36,429 nt of DNA, taken from the NCBI GenBank assembly GCA_000517005.1, contig KI912020.1, positions 16,426 to 52,854 on the forward strand, given 5' to 3'. How positions within the stretch are numbered: the first letter of the stretch is position 1; each line of letters starts with the position of its first letter. The position numbers and the translations under genes are program-made. A model generated the notes under the pieces. The model did not search any database, was not told the origin of the DNA, and saw only the letters and a list, made by a program, of their open reading frames with translations. Origin of the DNA: Microvirga lupini. GTDB taxonomy: Bacteria; Pseudomonadota; Alphaproteobacteria; Rhizobiales; Beijerinckiaceae. Below are positions 1 to 7,644 of this stretch, one piece after another.

Positions 1-262
1 ATCGAGATGGCCGGCACAAGGCCGGCCATGACGTGGGAGTGTACAGCGGATGTCATTCCCGGCCGGAGATGGCGAAAGCCATCGCAGGGGAAGGGAATCC
101 ATCAGCATTGAGCGCGTGAGTGGATCCCCGTACCGGCCCTTTGGGCCGCCGGGGACGACACCTGCGCCGTGAAGGCTGAGCCCGTCTCAACCATCAGCAT
201 CTTCAATTTGTCGGCAGACCGGCGCCCCCTGCCTTTGCCTGAGACGCTCTTCGTTTTGCGTC
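1..262. repeat. Intergenic region with palindromic repeats
   Basis: No gene is supported here. Bases 7-29 form a palindrome, ATGGCCGGC and GCCGGCCAT around a short loop, followed by GACG. The same unit recurs at 2252-2274, 15343-15365 and, with changed arms, 31931-31953. Bases 50-165 look like a second mosaic of short inverted segments, with CATTCCCGGCC near 54 and a GGATCCCC/CCGGGGAC pair near 122-158. This resembles dispersed intergenic repeats of rhizobial genomes rather than a coding or RNA gene. The region lies downstream of the dehydrogenase gene, whose stop codon is at 263-265, so the palindrome might also end its transcript, although no T-run follows on that strand. Confidence 0.6.
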
Positions 263-1615
263 CTATTGGCTCTGCGGAATCGGAGCGCCGGCGGCCGCCA
301 CGCGCCACACGGTGTTGCCCGCATCATCGGCAATGAGGAGCGCACCGGTGCCGTCGATGGCGACACCGACGGGCCGGCCACGGGCCTGGTCGCCGTCGAG
401 GAAGCCGGTGACCACATCCTGCGCCTTGCCTGCGGGCCTGCCGTTCTCGAACGGCACATAGACCACCTTGTAGCCGTTGAAGGCATTCCGGTTCCAGCTG
501 CCGTGCTCGCCGATGAAGGCGCCGCGCCTGTATTGCTCCGGCAGCGACGAGTTTATGGAGAAGGTCAGGCCGAGCGCCGCGACATGGCTCGACAGCGCAT
601 AGTCGGGCTTGATCGCCTTCTGGACCATGTCCGGGCGCGGCGGATGCACGCGCTCGTCCACGTGATTGCCGAAATAGCTCCAGGGCCAGCCGTAGAAGCC
701 GTTCTCCTGCACGGAGGTCAGGTAGTCGGGCACGAGATTGGGCCCGAGCTCGTCGCGTTCGTTCACGACCGTCCACAGGACACCGGTTTCGGGATGGAAC
801 GTCAGGCCGTTGGGATTGCGCAGGCCGGAGGCATAGAGGCGGGCCATGCCGGTCACACGGTCAACCTGCCAGATCGCGGCCCGGCCCTTCTCGGCCTCGA
901 GCCCGCGCTCGCCGGCATTCGAATTGGAGCCGACCGAGGCGTAGAGAAACCGCCCGTCCGGGCTCAGCGCCAGGTCCTTGGTCCAGTGGTGGTTGATCGG
1001 CCCGCCCGGCAGCGGCGCCAGCACCTTGGGCTCGGCCGTGATCGTCGTCTCTCCGGGCTGGTAGGGATAAGCCAGGATCGCATCGGCTGCGGCTACGTAC
1101 AGCGTTCCCTCGTGCCAGACCACGCCGAAGGGCGAGTTGAGGCCCTTCAGCAGATCGTGACGCTCGTCGACCTTGCCGTCGCGGTTCGTGTCGCGCAGGA
1201 GCGTGATCAGGTTGCTTTCCTTCGGCGGCCCGCCGCCGCCTCCTTTTGCCATCGACATGACCCATTCGCGGATCACATCCTTAGGCCGAGGCAACGGCTT
1301 GCCCTCAGGCGCTCGCGATTGCACGACGAGCACGTCGCCATTCGGCAACGTCCGCACCATGCGCGGATTGACGAGATCCTTGGCGTAAGCCGTCACGGTG
1401 AATCCTTGGGGGACCGTTGGCGTCTGGCCCTCCTGCCAGCCGACGACCTCGGCGATCTTCAGGTCGGGCATGAGTTCCGCACTGGGCTCCGGCAGAACCG
1501 GATCGGGACCGATCTGGCTGGAGATGTCGAAGTTTCCATTGCCGTCGTTGCAGCCGCTGAGCGCGAGGAGGCAGGTTCCGGCAAGGACGTGATGCAGGCG
1601 GAGGCGATCAGCCAT
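263..1615 (-). CDS. Lipoprotein of the sorbosone/glucose dehydrogenase (PQQ-type beta-propeller) family
   Basis: A 450-residue secreted protein. From the ATG at 1615 it has a short signal peptide ending in the lipobox LSGC, with Cys22 as the likely lipidated residue. The mature part reads as a six-bladed propeller of the sorbosone dehydrogenase/soluble glucose dehydrogenase fold: a blade with VPQGFTVTAYA, a calcium-loop-like segment DTNRDGKVDE, SPFGVVWHEGTLYVA, SGLRNPNGLTFHP, and GEHGSWNRN near the end. The family oxidises sugars or aldehydes with PQQ, but the substrate cannot be read from sequence. A start at 1648 is also open, but 1615 has a GGGAGG ribosome site eight bases upstream and places the signal peptide at the N-terminus. 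It overlaps the upstream DUF2231 gene by eight bases, so the two are probably co-translated. Confidence 0.8.
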   Translation of the reverse strand: MADRLRLHHVLAGTCLLALSGCNDGNGNFDISSQIGPDPVLPEPSAELMPDLKIAEVVGWQEGQTPTVPQGFTVTAYAKDLVNPRMVRTLPNGDVLVVQSRAPEGKPLPRPKDVIREWVMSMAKGGGGGPPKESNLITLLRDTNRDGKVDERHDLLKGLNSPFGVVWHEGTLYVAAADAILAYPYQPGETTITAEPKVLAPLPGGPINHHWTKDLALSPDGRFLYASVGSNSNAGERGLEAEKGRAAIWQVDRVTGMARLYASGLRNPNGLTFHPETGVLWTVVNERDELGPNLVPDYLTSVQENGFYGWPWSYFGNHVDERVHPPRPDMVQKAIKPDYALSSHVAALGLTFSINSSLPEQYRRGAFIGEHGSWNRNAFNGYKVVYVPFENGRPAGKAQDVVTGFLDGDQARGRPVGVAIDGTGALLIADDAGNTVWRVAAAGAPIPQSQ

Positions 1616-2072
1616 AGGTGTGCCCTCCCATGCCAGGATCATGAACAAACGACGTGCTGAGCCAGACCGTGACGAGCATGGCCAGCACCGTCAGGACCGA
1701 GAGGGGCAGTCCCCAGGGAATGATTGCAGTCCAGCCGTCGGCCGCGTGAACCAGGTTGTTGAAGAAAGCCAGGATCAGAACGACGAGGGTTCCAACAGCG
1801 GCGGGCCAGCCGAACCTCACGGTGCGGGTTCCGAAGCGAACCAGGAAGAAGGCCGCGCCGAAGAGGGCCGCAGCGACGCCGACGGTGATTCCCGCCAGCA
1901 GGAGCCAGGCGGAGAACTCCAGCCACATCAGATTCGACGTCCGCCAATAGGCGATGTCGGTTGCGAGCGCGAGCGTGAAGCACGCGATGGGAAACGACGC
2001 CAGCAATCGGTGGATCATGTGCCCGGCCACCGCAGCTTTCGATGGCGGGTACGGAGCATGGAGCGACGGCAT
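1608..2072 (-). CDS. DUF2231 family integral membrane protein
   Basis: A 154-residue protein with four hydrophobic segments, at about residues 23-45, 52-80, 86-108 and 117-140. The stretch LLASFPIACFTLALATDIAYW is typical of the DUF2231 membrane family, whose members often sit beside periplasmic oxidoreductases; the biochemical role of the family is not established. GAGAGG lies five bases before the ATG at 2072, which supports that start. The stop overlaps the start of the downstream lipoprotein gene, so the pair forms a two-gene operon. One could infer that the protein helps electron flow or anchoring for the dehydrogenase, but nothing in the sequence shows a haem- or quinone-binding motif. 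Confidence 0.8.
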   Translation of the reverse strand: MPSLHAPYPPSKAAVAGHMIHRLLASFPIACFTLALATDIAYWRTSNLMWLEFSAWLLLAGITVGVAAALFGAAFFLVRFGTRTVRFGWPAAVGTLVVLILAFFNNLVHAADGWTAIIPWGLPLSVLTVLAMLVTVWLSTSFVHDPGMGGHTYG

Positions 2073-2105
2073 CCGGCCTCTCTTAAGTCGATGGGACTCT
2101 ATGTC

Positions 2106-2130
2106 TACGGCCGAGGTTCAGTTAAGTTCC
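2106..2130 (-). promoter_or_regulatory. Candidate EcfG (general stress response) promoter
   Basis: On the minus strand GGAAC (2130-2126) is followed after 16 bases by CGTA (2109-2106). The consensus for the alphaproteobacterial EcfG sigma factor is GGAAC, 16-17 bases, then CGTT, so one base differs. The predicted transcript would start near 2099 and leave a leader of about 27 bases before the DUF2231 start, a natural distance. Confidence 0.5.
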
Positions 2131-2251
2131 CGTTCTCCTCTCAAGGCATCCTCACATCAACGAGAGACAATCGGGAGTGGATGCACGCGGATCGGCGTAA
2201 CCGGCGCGGGTCACGACGCAAGATATATCAAGCGCTTGTCGAAAGACGAAA

Positions 2252-2274
2252 ATGGCCGGGACGAGCCCGGCCAT
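2252..2274. repeat. Palindromic intergenic repeat
   Basis: ATGGCCGGG and CCCGGCCAT flank a five-base loop and are followed by GACG, the same unit as at 7-29 and 15343-15365. It lies 28 bases after the argG stop codon and may help end the argG transcript, though it has no T-run in that direction. Confidence 0.7.
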
Positions 2275-2301
2275 GACGTGATCTTCTCTCTTACGGTCTT
2301 C

Positions 2302-3534
2302 TTATAGCCCCAGCTTCTTCTTGCGCTGGGCGAGCGTGCGCAGGCGCAGGGCGTTGAGCTTGATGAAGCCGGCGGCGTCGCGGTGGTCGTAGGCGACGGC
2401 GCCTTCCTCGAAGGTGACGAGGTCCTGGTCGTAGAGGGTGTAGGGGCTGGTGCGGCCGATGAGGTGGACGCCGCCCTTGTAGAGCTTGAGCGTGACGTCG
2501 CCGGTGACGAATTCCTGGGACTCGTCGATCAGCGCCTGGAGCATCTCGCGCTCCGGCGAGAACCAGAAGCCGTTATAGATGAGCTCGGCGTATTTCGGCA
2601 TCAGCTCGTCCTTCAGATGCGCCGCGCCGCGGTCGAGGGTGATCGACTCGATGCCGCGATGGGCCAGATGCAGGATCGTGCCGCCGGGGGTCTCGTACAT
2701 GCCGCGGCTCTTCATGCCGACGAAGCGGTTCTCGACGAGGTCGAGGCGGCCGATGCCGTTAATCTTGCCGAGCTCGTTGAGCTTCGCGAGGAGATCGGCG
2801 GGGCCCATCTTCTTGCCGTCGATGGCGACCGGGTCGCCCTTCTCGAAGGTGATGGTGATCACCGTCGGCTTGTCGGGCGCGCTTTCCGGATCGTTGGTGC
2901 GCGAATAGACGTAATCCGGCACTTCCATGGCCGGATCCTCCAGCACCTTGCCCTCGGAGGAGGCGTGCAGGAGGTTGGCGTCGACGGAGAACGGGGCCTC
3001 GCCGCGCTTGTCCTTGGCGATCGGGATCTGGTGCTGCTCGGCGAAGGCGATGAGCTGCTCGCGGGAGCGCAGGTCCCATTCGCGCCAGGGGGCGATCACG
3101 GTCACGTCGGGCTTCAGGGCATAATAGCCGAGCTCGAAGCGCACTTGGTCATTGCCCTTGCCGGTGGCGCCGTGGGCGACCGCATCCGCACCGACCTTCT
3201 CGGCGATCTCGATCTGCTTCTTGGCGATCAGCGGCCGGGCGATGGAGGTGCCGAGCAGATAGAGGCCCTCGTATTGCGCATTGGCGCGGAACATCGGGAA
3301 CACGTAATCGCGCACGAACTCGTCGCGCAGGTCCTCGATGAAGATGTTCTCCGGCTTGATGCCGAGCAGCTCGGCCTTCTTGCGCGCCGGCTCCAGCTCC
3401 TCGCCCTGGCCGAGATCGGCGGTGAAGGTCACCACCTCGCAGCCATAGGTGGTCTGCAGCCACTTGAGGATGATGGAGGTGTCGAGGCCGCCGGAATAGG
3501 CGAGCACGACCTTGTTCACGCGCTTCTCAGCCAT
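2302..3534 (-). CDS. argG: Argininosuccinate synthase
   Basis: This 410-residue cytosolic enzyme joins citrulline and aspartate with ATP to give argininosuccinate, the penultimate step of arginine synthesis. The N-terminus carries the ATP pyrophosphatase loop AYSGGLDTS at residues 13-21. The further signature [13 protein letters not shown] lies near residue 120, and the nucleotide- and citrulline-contacting segments follow in the normal order. The length is normal for the short ArgG type. The ATG at 3534 is the only sensible start, with GGAA about 11 bases upstream. It is transcribed away from the isomerase gene at 3754, leaving a 219-base shared upstream region. It is not linked to other arg genes here. 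Confidence 0.97.
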   Translation of the reverse strand: MAEKRVNKVVLAYSGGLDTSIILKWLQTTYGCEVVTFTADLGQGEELEPARKKAELLGIKPENIFIEDLRDEFVRDYVFPMFRANAQYEGLYLLGTSIARPLIAKKQIEIAEKVGADAVAHGATGKGNDQVRFELGYYALKPDVTVIAPWREWDLRSREQLIAFAEQHQIPIAKDKRGEAPFSVDANLLHASSEGKVLEDPAMEVPDYVYSRTNDPESAPDKPTVITITFEKGDPVAIDGKKMGPADLLAKLNELGKINGIGRLDLVENRFVGMKSRGMYETPGGTILHLAHRGIESITLDRGAAHLKDELMPKYAELIYNGFWFSPEREMLQALIDESQEFVTGDVTLKLYKGGVHLIGRTSPYTLYDQDLVTFEEGAVAYDHRDAAGFIKLNALRLRTLAQRKKKLGL

Positions 3535-3753
3535 AGCAAGGGTTCCGTTGATAAGGGTGCTCGCGACTTAAATCGGAAGCGGAGTCAGTGCAACGGGCAT
3601 TTATGGGGCCGGCATGCTTCCCCTGCATTCCTGACCGGAAAGCCAGGGGCTGCCATAACCTATGGGGATAAGATAGGTCGGCATCCGGGGGTAATCGCCG
3701 GCTGACAGGAGGTACAGTCTTGCTGTCGGTAGGGCCGGCACCGAGAGACGCTC

Positions 3754-4383
3754 ATGATCCGCCAGCCACAGGTCGAATTCTGGTACGAATTCGCCTCCAC
3801 CTATTCCTATCTCGCCGCCATGCGCATCGAAGAGGCCGCGGCACAGGCCGGCGTGGTGCTCCTCTGGCGTCCGTTCCTCCTGGGGCCGGTCTTCAAGGCT
3901 CAAGGAATGGAGACGTCGCCCTTCGCGCCCTATCCGGCCAAGGGACGCTACATGTGGCGGGACATGGAGCGGGAGACTGCCCGGCTCGGGCTGCCCTTCT
4001 ACTGTCCCAAGACCTTTCCGCAGAACGGACTCACGGCGGCGCGCGTCGCCCTCCTGGGCATCGAGCGAGGCTGGACCCCCGCCTTCACGAAGGCGGTCTA
4101 TACGGCCGAATTCGGTGAATGCCGCGACATTGCCGATCCGGAGGTGCTGACCGGGATCCTGACCGGGCTGGGGCTCGAGGCCGAGGCCGTCCTGGCCGAG
4201 GCGCAGGCGGATGCCAACAAGATGCGCCTGCGCCGGATGGGCGACGAGGTTCAGTCCCGCGGCCTCTTCGGGGCGCCGACCTTCTTCACCGAGGACGGGG
4301 AGATGTTCTGGGGCAACGACCGGCTCGAACAGGCCCTCAACTGGGCCGTCGCCCAGGCGAGGCGCTCGGACTGGCCGGTTTGA
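3754..4383 (+). CDS. 2-hydroxychromene-2-carboxylate isomerase family protein (DsbA fold, kappa-GST-like)
   Basis: A 209-residue protein of the thioredoxin/DsbA-like fold. The start VEFWYEFASTYSYLA matches the family motif in which a serine, here about Ser15, binds glutathione in place of the DsbA cysteines. The C-terminal signature GLFGAPTFF, with its cis-proline segment, and FWGNDRLEQAL are both present. Characterised relatives isomerise 2-hydroxychromene-2-carboxylate with glutathione in naphthalene breakdown, but most genomic copies lie outside such pathways, as this one does: no aromatic degradation genes are nearby. The start ATG has only a weak GAGAG upstream. Function beyond the family is not assignable. 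Confidence 0.85.
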   Translation: MIRQPQVEFWYEFASTYSYLAAMRIEEAAAQAGVVLLWRPFLLGPVFKAQGMETSPFAPYPAKGRYMWRDMERETARLGLPFYCPKTFPQNGLTAARVALLGIERGWTPAFTKAVYTAEFGECRDIADPEVLTGILTGLGLEAEAVLAEAQADANKMRLRRMGDEVQSRGLFGAPTFFTEDGEMFWGNDRLEQALNWAVAQARRSDWPV

Positions 4384-4537
4384 CCAGCGTTCCGGCTGGC
4401 TCTATGTCGGGATCAACTACATAAGGCCGCCGCGAGACGCCAATCGCTGCCGCCCCTTCCGACAATCCTTCCATCCCCCCGCAAAGCCATGCGCTCCCGA
4501 TGCTCGGAGCGTGTGCCCACGTTGGAAAACGAGTCGC

Positions 4538-5836
4538 ATGATGTTGATGAAAAACAGTGTCGCCGACCAGAAAGGCCGTCTGAAATCGATCCTCGGCGGA
4601 TCGGCCGGCAACATGGTCGAGTGGTACGATTGGTATGTCTATTCCGCCTTCACCCTCTATTTCGCGCCGATCTTCTTCCCCAAGGGCGATCAGACCGCCC
4701 AGCTCCTGAATGCCGCCGCCGTCTTCGCGGTCGGCTTCCTCATGCGCCCGATCGGCGCCTGGATCATGGGCATCTATGCCGACCGCAAGGGTCGCAAGGC
4801 GGGCCTCACCCTCTCGGTGACGCTGATGTGCACGGGCTCGCTGATGATCGCGGTCACGCCGGGCTACGAGAGCATCGGCGTGTTCGCTCCGGTCATCCTG
4901 GTTCTGGCGCGCCTGCTTCAGGGCATCAGCGTCGGCGGCGAATACGGCGCCAGCGCCACTTACCTGAGCGAGATGGCGGGCAAGAGCCGGCGCGGCTTCT
5001 TCTCCAGCTTCCAGTATGTGACCCTGATCTCCGGCCAGCTTCTCGCGCTCGCCGTGCTGCTGGTTCTGCAGCAGGTCATGCCCGAGCAGGATCTCGAGGC
5101 CTGGGGCTGGCGTATCCCGTTCGCCATCGGCGGTGTGCTCGCGGTGATCGTGTTCTATCTCCGCCGCGGCCTTGCCGAGACGCAATCCTACAAGAACGCG
5201 AAGGACAGCGCTGCACCGCGCTCCAGCGGCCTCGCCCTCTTCACCAAATATCCGCGCGAGGCCTTTACAGTGATCGCGCTCACCGCCGGCGGCACGCTCG
5301 CCTTCTATGCCTACACCACCTATCTGCAGAAGTTTCTGGTCAACACCTCGGGCTTTTCCCGTGAGGCGGCGAGCCAGATCACGGCGGCGGCCCTGTTCGT
5401 GTTCATGGTGCTGCAGCCCGTGGCCGGCGCCCTGTCGGACAGGATTGGCCGCAAACCGCTGATGGTGGGCTTCGGCGTTCTCGGCGTGTTGTTCACCTAC
5501 CTGATCTTCTCGACGCTCGCCGGCACGAAGGATCCCACTACGGCCTTCGCCCTCTGTCTCGCGGCGCTCGTGATCGTCACCGGCTATACCTCGATCAACG
5601 CGGTGGTGAAGGCGGAGATGTTCCCGGCTCATATCCGGGCGCTGGGTGTCGCCTTGCCCTATGCCATCGCCAACACGATCTTCGGCGGCACCGCCGAATA
5701 CGTGGCGCTGTGGTTCAAGCAGGCGGGCATCGAGTACGGCTTCTTCTGGTATGTGACCGGCATGATCGGCCTGTCCCTCGTCGTCTATCTCCGGATGAAG
5801 GACACCCGCGAGCACAGCCTCATTCACGAGGACTGA
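4538..5836 (+). CDS. MHS-family MFS permease, KgtP-like (dicarboxylate/alpha-ketoglutarate:H+ symporter)
   Basis: A 432-residue inner-membrane transporter with twelve predicted helices. The first segment, GNMVEWYDWYVYS, and the loop 2-3 motif GIYADRKGRK are hallmarks of the metabolite:H+ symporter family. The stretch AAAVFAVGFLMRPIGAW is especially close to E. coli KgtP. The repeat of the loop motif in the second half, GALSDRIGRKPLM, is also present. The likely substrate is a carboxylate such as 2-oxoglutarate, but ProP- and ShiA-like members share these motifs. Three ATG codons (4538, 4541, 4547) could serve as the start; 4538 was chosen. Codons further upstream read into a low-complexity extension with no homology to the family. 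A hairpin follows the stop. Confidence 0.88.
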   Translation: MMLMKNSVADQKGRLKSILGGSAGNMVEWYDWYVYSAFTLYFAPIFFPKGDQTAQLLNAAAVFAVGFLMRPIGAWIMGIYADRKGRKAGLTLSVTLMCTGSLMIAVTPGYESIGVFAPVILVLARLLQGISVGGEYGASATYLSEMAGKSRRGFFSSFQYVTLISGQLLALAVLLVLQQVMPEQDLEAWGWRIPFAIGGVLAVIVFYLRRGLAETQSYKNAKDSAAPRSSGLALFTKYPREAFTVIALTAGGTLAFYAYTTYLQKFLVNTSGFSREAASQITAAALFVFMVLQPVAGALSDRIGRKPLMVGFGVLGVLFTYLIFSTLAGTKDPTTAFALCLAALVIVTGYTSINAVVKAEMFPAHIRALGVALPYAIANTIFGGTAEYVALWFKQAGIEYGFFWYVTGMIGLSLVVYLRMKDTREHSLIHED

Positions 5837-5871
5837 GGACCAGTCTCCTCCACTGATGTTGATCGACCCTT

Positions 5872-5902
5872 TTCACCCCCGCTTCTGGGAAGCGGGGGTG
5901 AA
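5872..5902 (+). terminator. Hairpin after the MHS permease gene
   Basis: TTCACCCCCGCTT (5872-5884) pairs perfectly with AAGCGGGGGTGAA (5890-5902) around a five-base loop, 36 bases after the stop codon. The following T-tract is weak (TGCTTTCT), so termination may be partial or the hairpin may mainly protect the 3' end. Confidence 0.6.
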
Positions 5903-6091
5903 TGCTTTCTGGCCGCCGGTCCCGCAGAAATCGTTTTACGGGTGACACAAGAGGATAACTCTTACGAGTCAGCCCTTGACTGAATTCCTTGAAAGAACAG
6001 TTCCAGCCTCGCTTGTGGGATTCTGCCCATGAGCGAGGCTCGCGGTCGGCCGACCAGTGGGTGACAAAGACGCCGAAACAGGGAGGTGTCC

Positions 6092-7311
6092 ATGACTTCG
6101 CAACGCCATTCGCCGGTCGAGAATCGCGATATCCTGTCCAGACGCAGTCTCATCAAGGCCATGGGGGTCGGGGCCCTTGCGGCGGGCTCCGGCAGTGCCC
6201 TGGCCCAGACGCCCGCCCAGCCCCCCAGCACGGTGACGAGTCCCCCGCGTGACTTCGGCCCCGGCGGTGCGCCCACCACCTATTTCACCGACCCGGACGT
6301 TCTCACGGTCGACCCGCTCTTCAACCAATATGCCCAGCCGAACAGCGCCATCACCCGTCTCTGGACGGGGGCGCTCTGGTCCGAGGGGCCGGCCTGGAAC
6401 GCCCAGGGGCGCTATCTCGTCTGGAGCGACATCCCGAACAACCGGCAGATGCGCTGGCTCGAGGACGACGGCCGCGTGACGGTGTTCCGGATGCCGTCGA
6501 ACAACAGCAACGGCAACAGCTTCGACTTCCAGGGGCGCCAGCTCTCCTGCGAGCATCTGACCCGGCGTGTCGTTCGCTACGAACTCGACGGCTCCGTCAC
6601 GGTGCTCGCCGATTCCTTCGAGGGGAAACGCCTCAACTCGCCCAATGACGTGGTGGCCCATCCCGATGGCAGCTACTGGTCACGAACCCGCCCTATGGCG
6701 GTCAGCTTTACGAAGGCGCGCCCGACGTCCAGGGCGGACCGAGCAATGCGGGCGGTCGGCTCAATCCCAGGCTCGGCCAGCCTGCCGGCATCGGCACGGC
6801 CCGGCGGGAACTGCCGACGAACTGCTACCGCATCGATCCGAGCGGCCGCGTCGACCTCGTGGTGACCGAGGATCAGGTTCCCGATCCCAACGGCCTGTGC
6901 TTCTCGCCGGACTACAAGAGGCTCTATGTGGCGAGCACGGGCAAGGGGCCAGGCGACACGGGCCCCGGCGGCAAGGGCTACATTCACGTCTTCGACGTCG
7001 GCACCGACAACAGGCTCTCCAACCGCCGGCTGTTCACCGACTGCATGATCGACGGGGTGAAATGCGGGCCGGACGGCCTGCGCTGCGACGTGGACGGCAA
7101 TCTCTTGGCTTCGAGCAATGCCGGCCGGGCGGTCGGCTACAGCGGCGTGACCGTCTGGACGCCGGAGGGCAAGCTCATCGGACGCATCCGCCTGCCCGAG
7201 GTGTGTGGCAATGTCTGCTTCGGCGGCCCCAAGCGTAACCGTCTGTTCATGGCGGCGAGCCAATCGCTCTATGCGGTCTACGTGAACACACAGGGCGCGG
7301 CTCCCGGGTGA
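6092..7311 (+). pseudogene. Tat-exported SMP-30/gluconolactonase, broken by a one-base frameshift
   Basis: The ATG at 6092 follows GGGAGG by five bases. The product starts with a twin-arginine signal (SRRSLIKAMGVGALAAG, then an AQ cleavage region) and continues as an SMP-30/gluconolactonase-like propeller: LWSEGPAW, YLVWSDIPNNR, LNSPNDVVAHPDGSYW. At about base 6680 the frame is lost. TGGTCACG reads where TGGTTCACG would give the expected SYWFTNPPYGG. If one T is restored, the reading frame from 6682 is open to the stop at 7309-7311 and gives PDPNGLCFSPDYKRLYV and the rest of the propeller, about 407 residues in all. The family hydrolyses lactones in the periplasm; calcium-binding residues lie on both sides of the break. 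It may be a recent pseudogene or a sequencing error. The downstream half is well conserved, with no other damage. Confidence 0.85.
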
Positions 7312-7365
7312 GCGTTCGGGGCGGGAACCCGCTTTTCGGCAGGATGGCTCAAATCCTTGAAAGCC

Positions 7366-7394
7366 TTGTGATCGGGGGCTATTTGGGATATTAG
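7366..7394 (+). promoter_or_regulatory. Weak candidate promoter for rpsA
   Basis: TTGTGA (7366-7371) and TATTAG (7389-7394) are separated by 17 bases in the region between the SMP-30 stop and the rpsA leader. The match is modest, and other hexamer pairs in this region cannot be excluded. Confidence 0.25.
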
Positions 7395-7541
7395 AACCCC
7401 ATCCTACAGGACATTGACGGTCAAAGTTGTGTAAGGGTGCGTCTCACGCGCCCTTCCGTTGTTCCGCTAAGGTCTTGAGGAACAAGCGTTTCCATCCGTC
7501 GATGATACGCCGGCCCGCTTGATGAGCGGCATGCCTTGGAC

Positions 7542-7632
7542 ATGGCCCTTAAAGGGGCGTCCTCAGGCAGCGGCGGCTGGAAACGGCCCGTTAACACGAG
7601 CCGCCGGCGTTGCCCCTTTAAACGAGGGCCAT
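7542..7632 (+). promoter_or_regulatory. Structured rpsA 5' leader, candidate S1 autoregulatory element
   Basis: Bases 7542-7558 can pair along their full 17-base length with 7612-7632, interrupted only by a four-base bulge (ACGA, 7622-7625). Inside the enclosed loop CGGCGGCT (7571-7578) pairs with AGCCGCCG (7599-7606). The outer stem ends three bases before the CAGGAG ribosome site of rpsA. S1 represses its own translation through a structured leader in enterobacteria. This element is placed to do the same but does not obviously resemble the E. coli fold. A smaller stem (7515-7529) lies just upstream. Confidence 0.6.
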
Positions 7633-7644
7633 TCAGGAGAACCT

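Noticed and set aside
266-1660. Long plus-strand open frame opposite the dehydrogenase gene (464 codons)
   Set aside because: It mirrors the minus-strand gene almost exactly, has no domain-like features or hydrophobic core, and arises from high GC codon use. The same holds for plus-strand frames opposite argG (2383-3705), divL (27420-29054), ahcY (30335-31921) and chvG (33189-35159).
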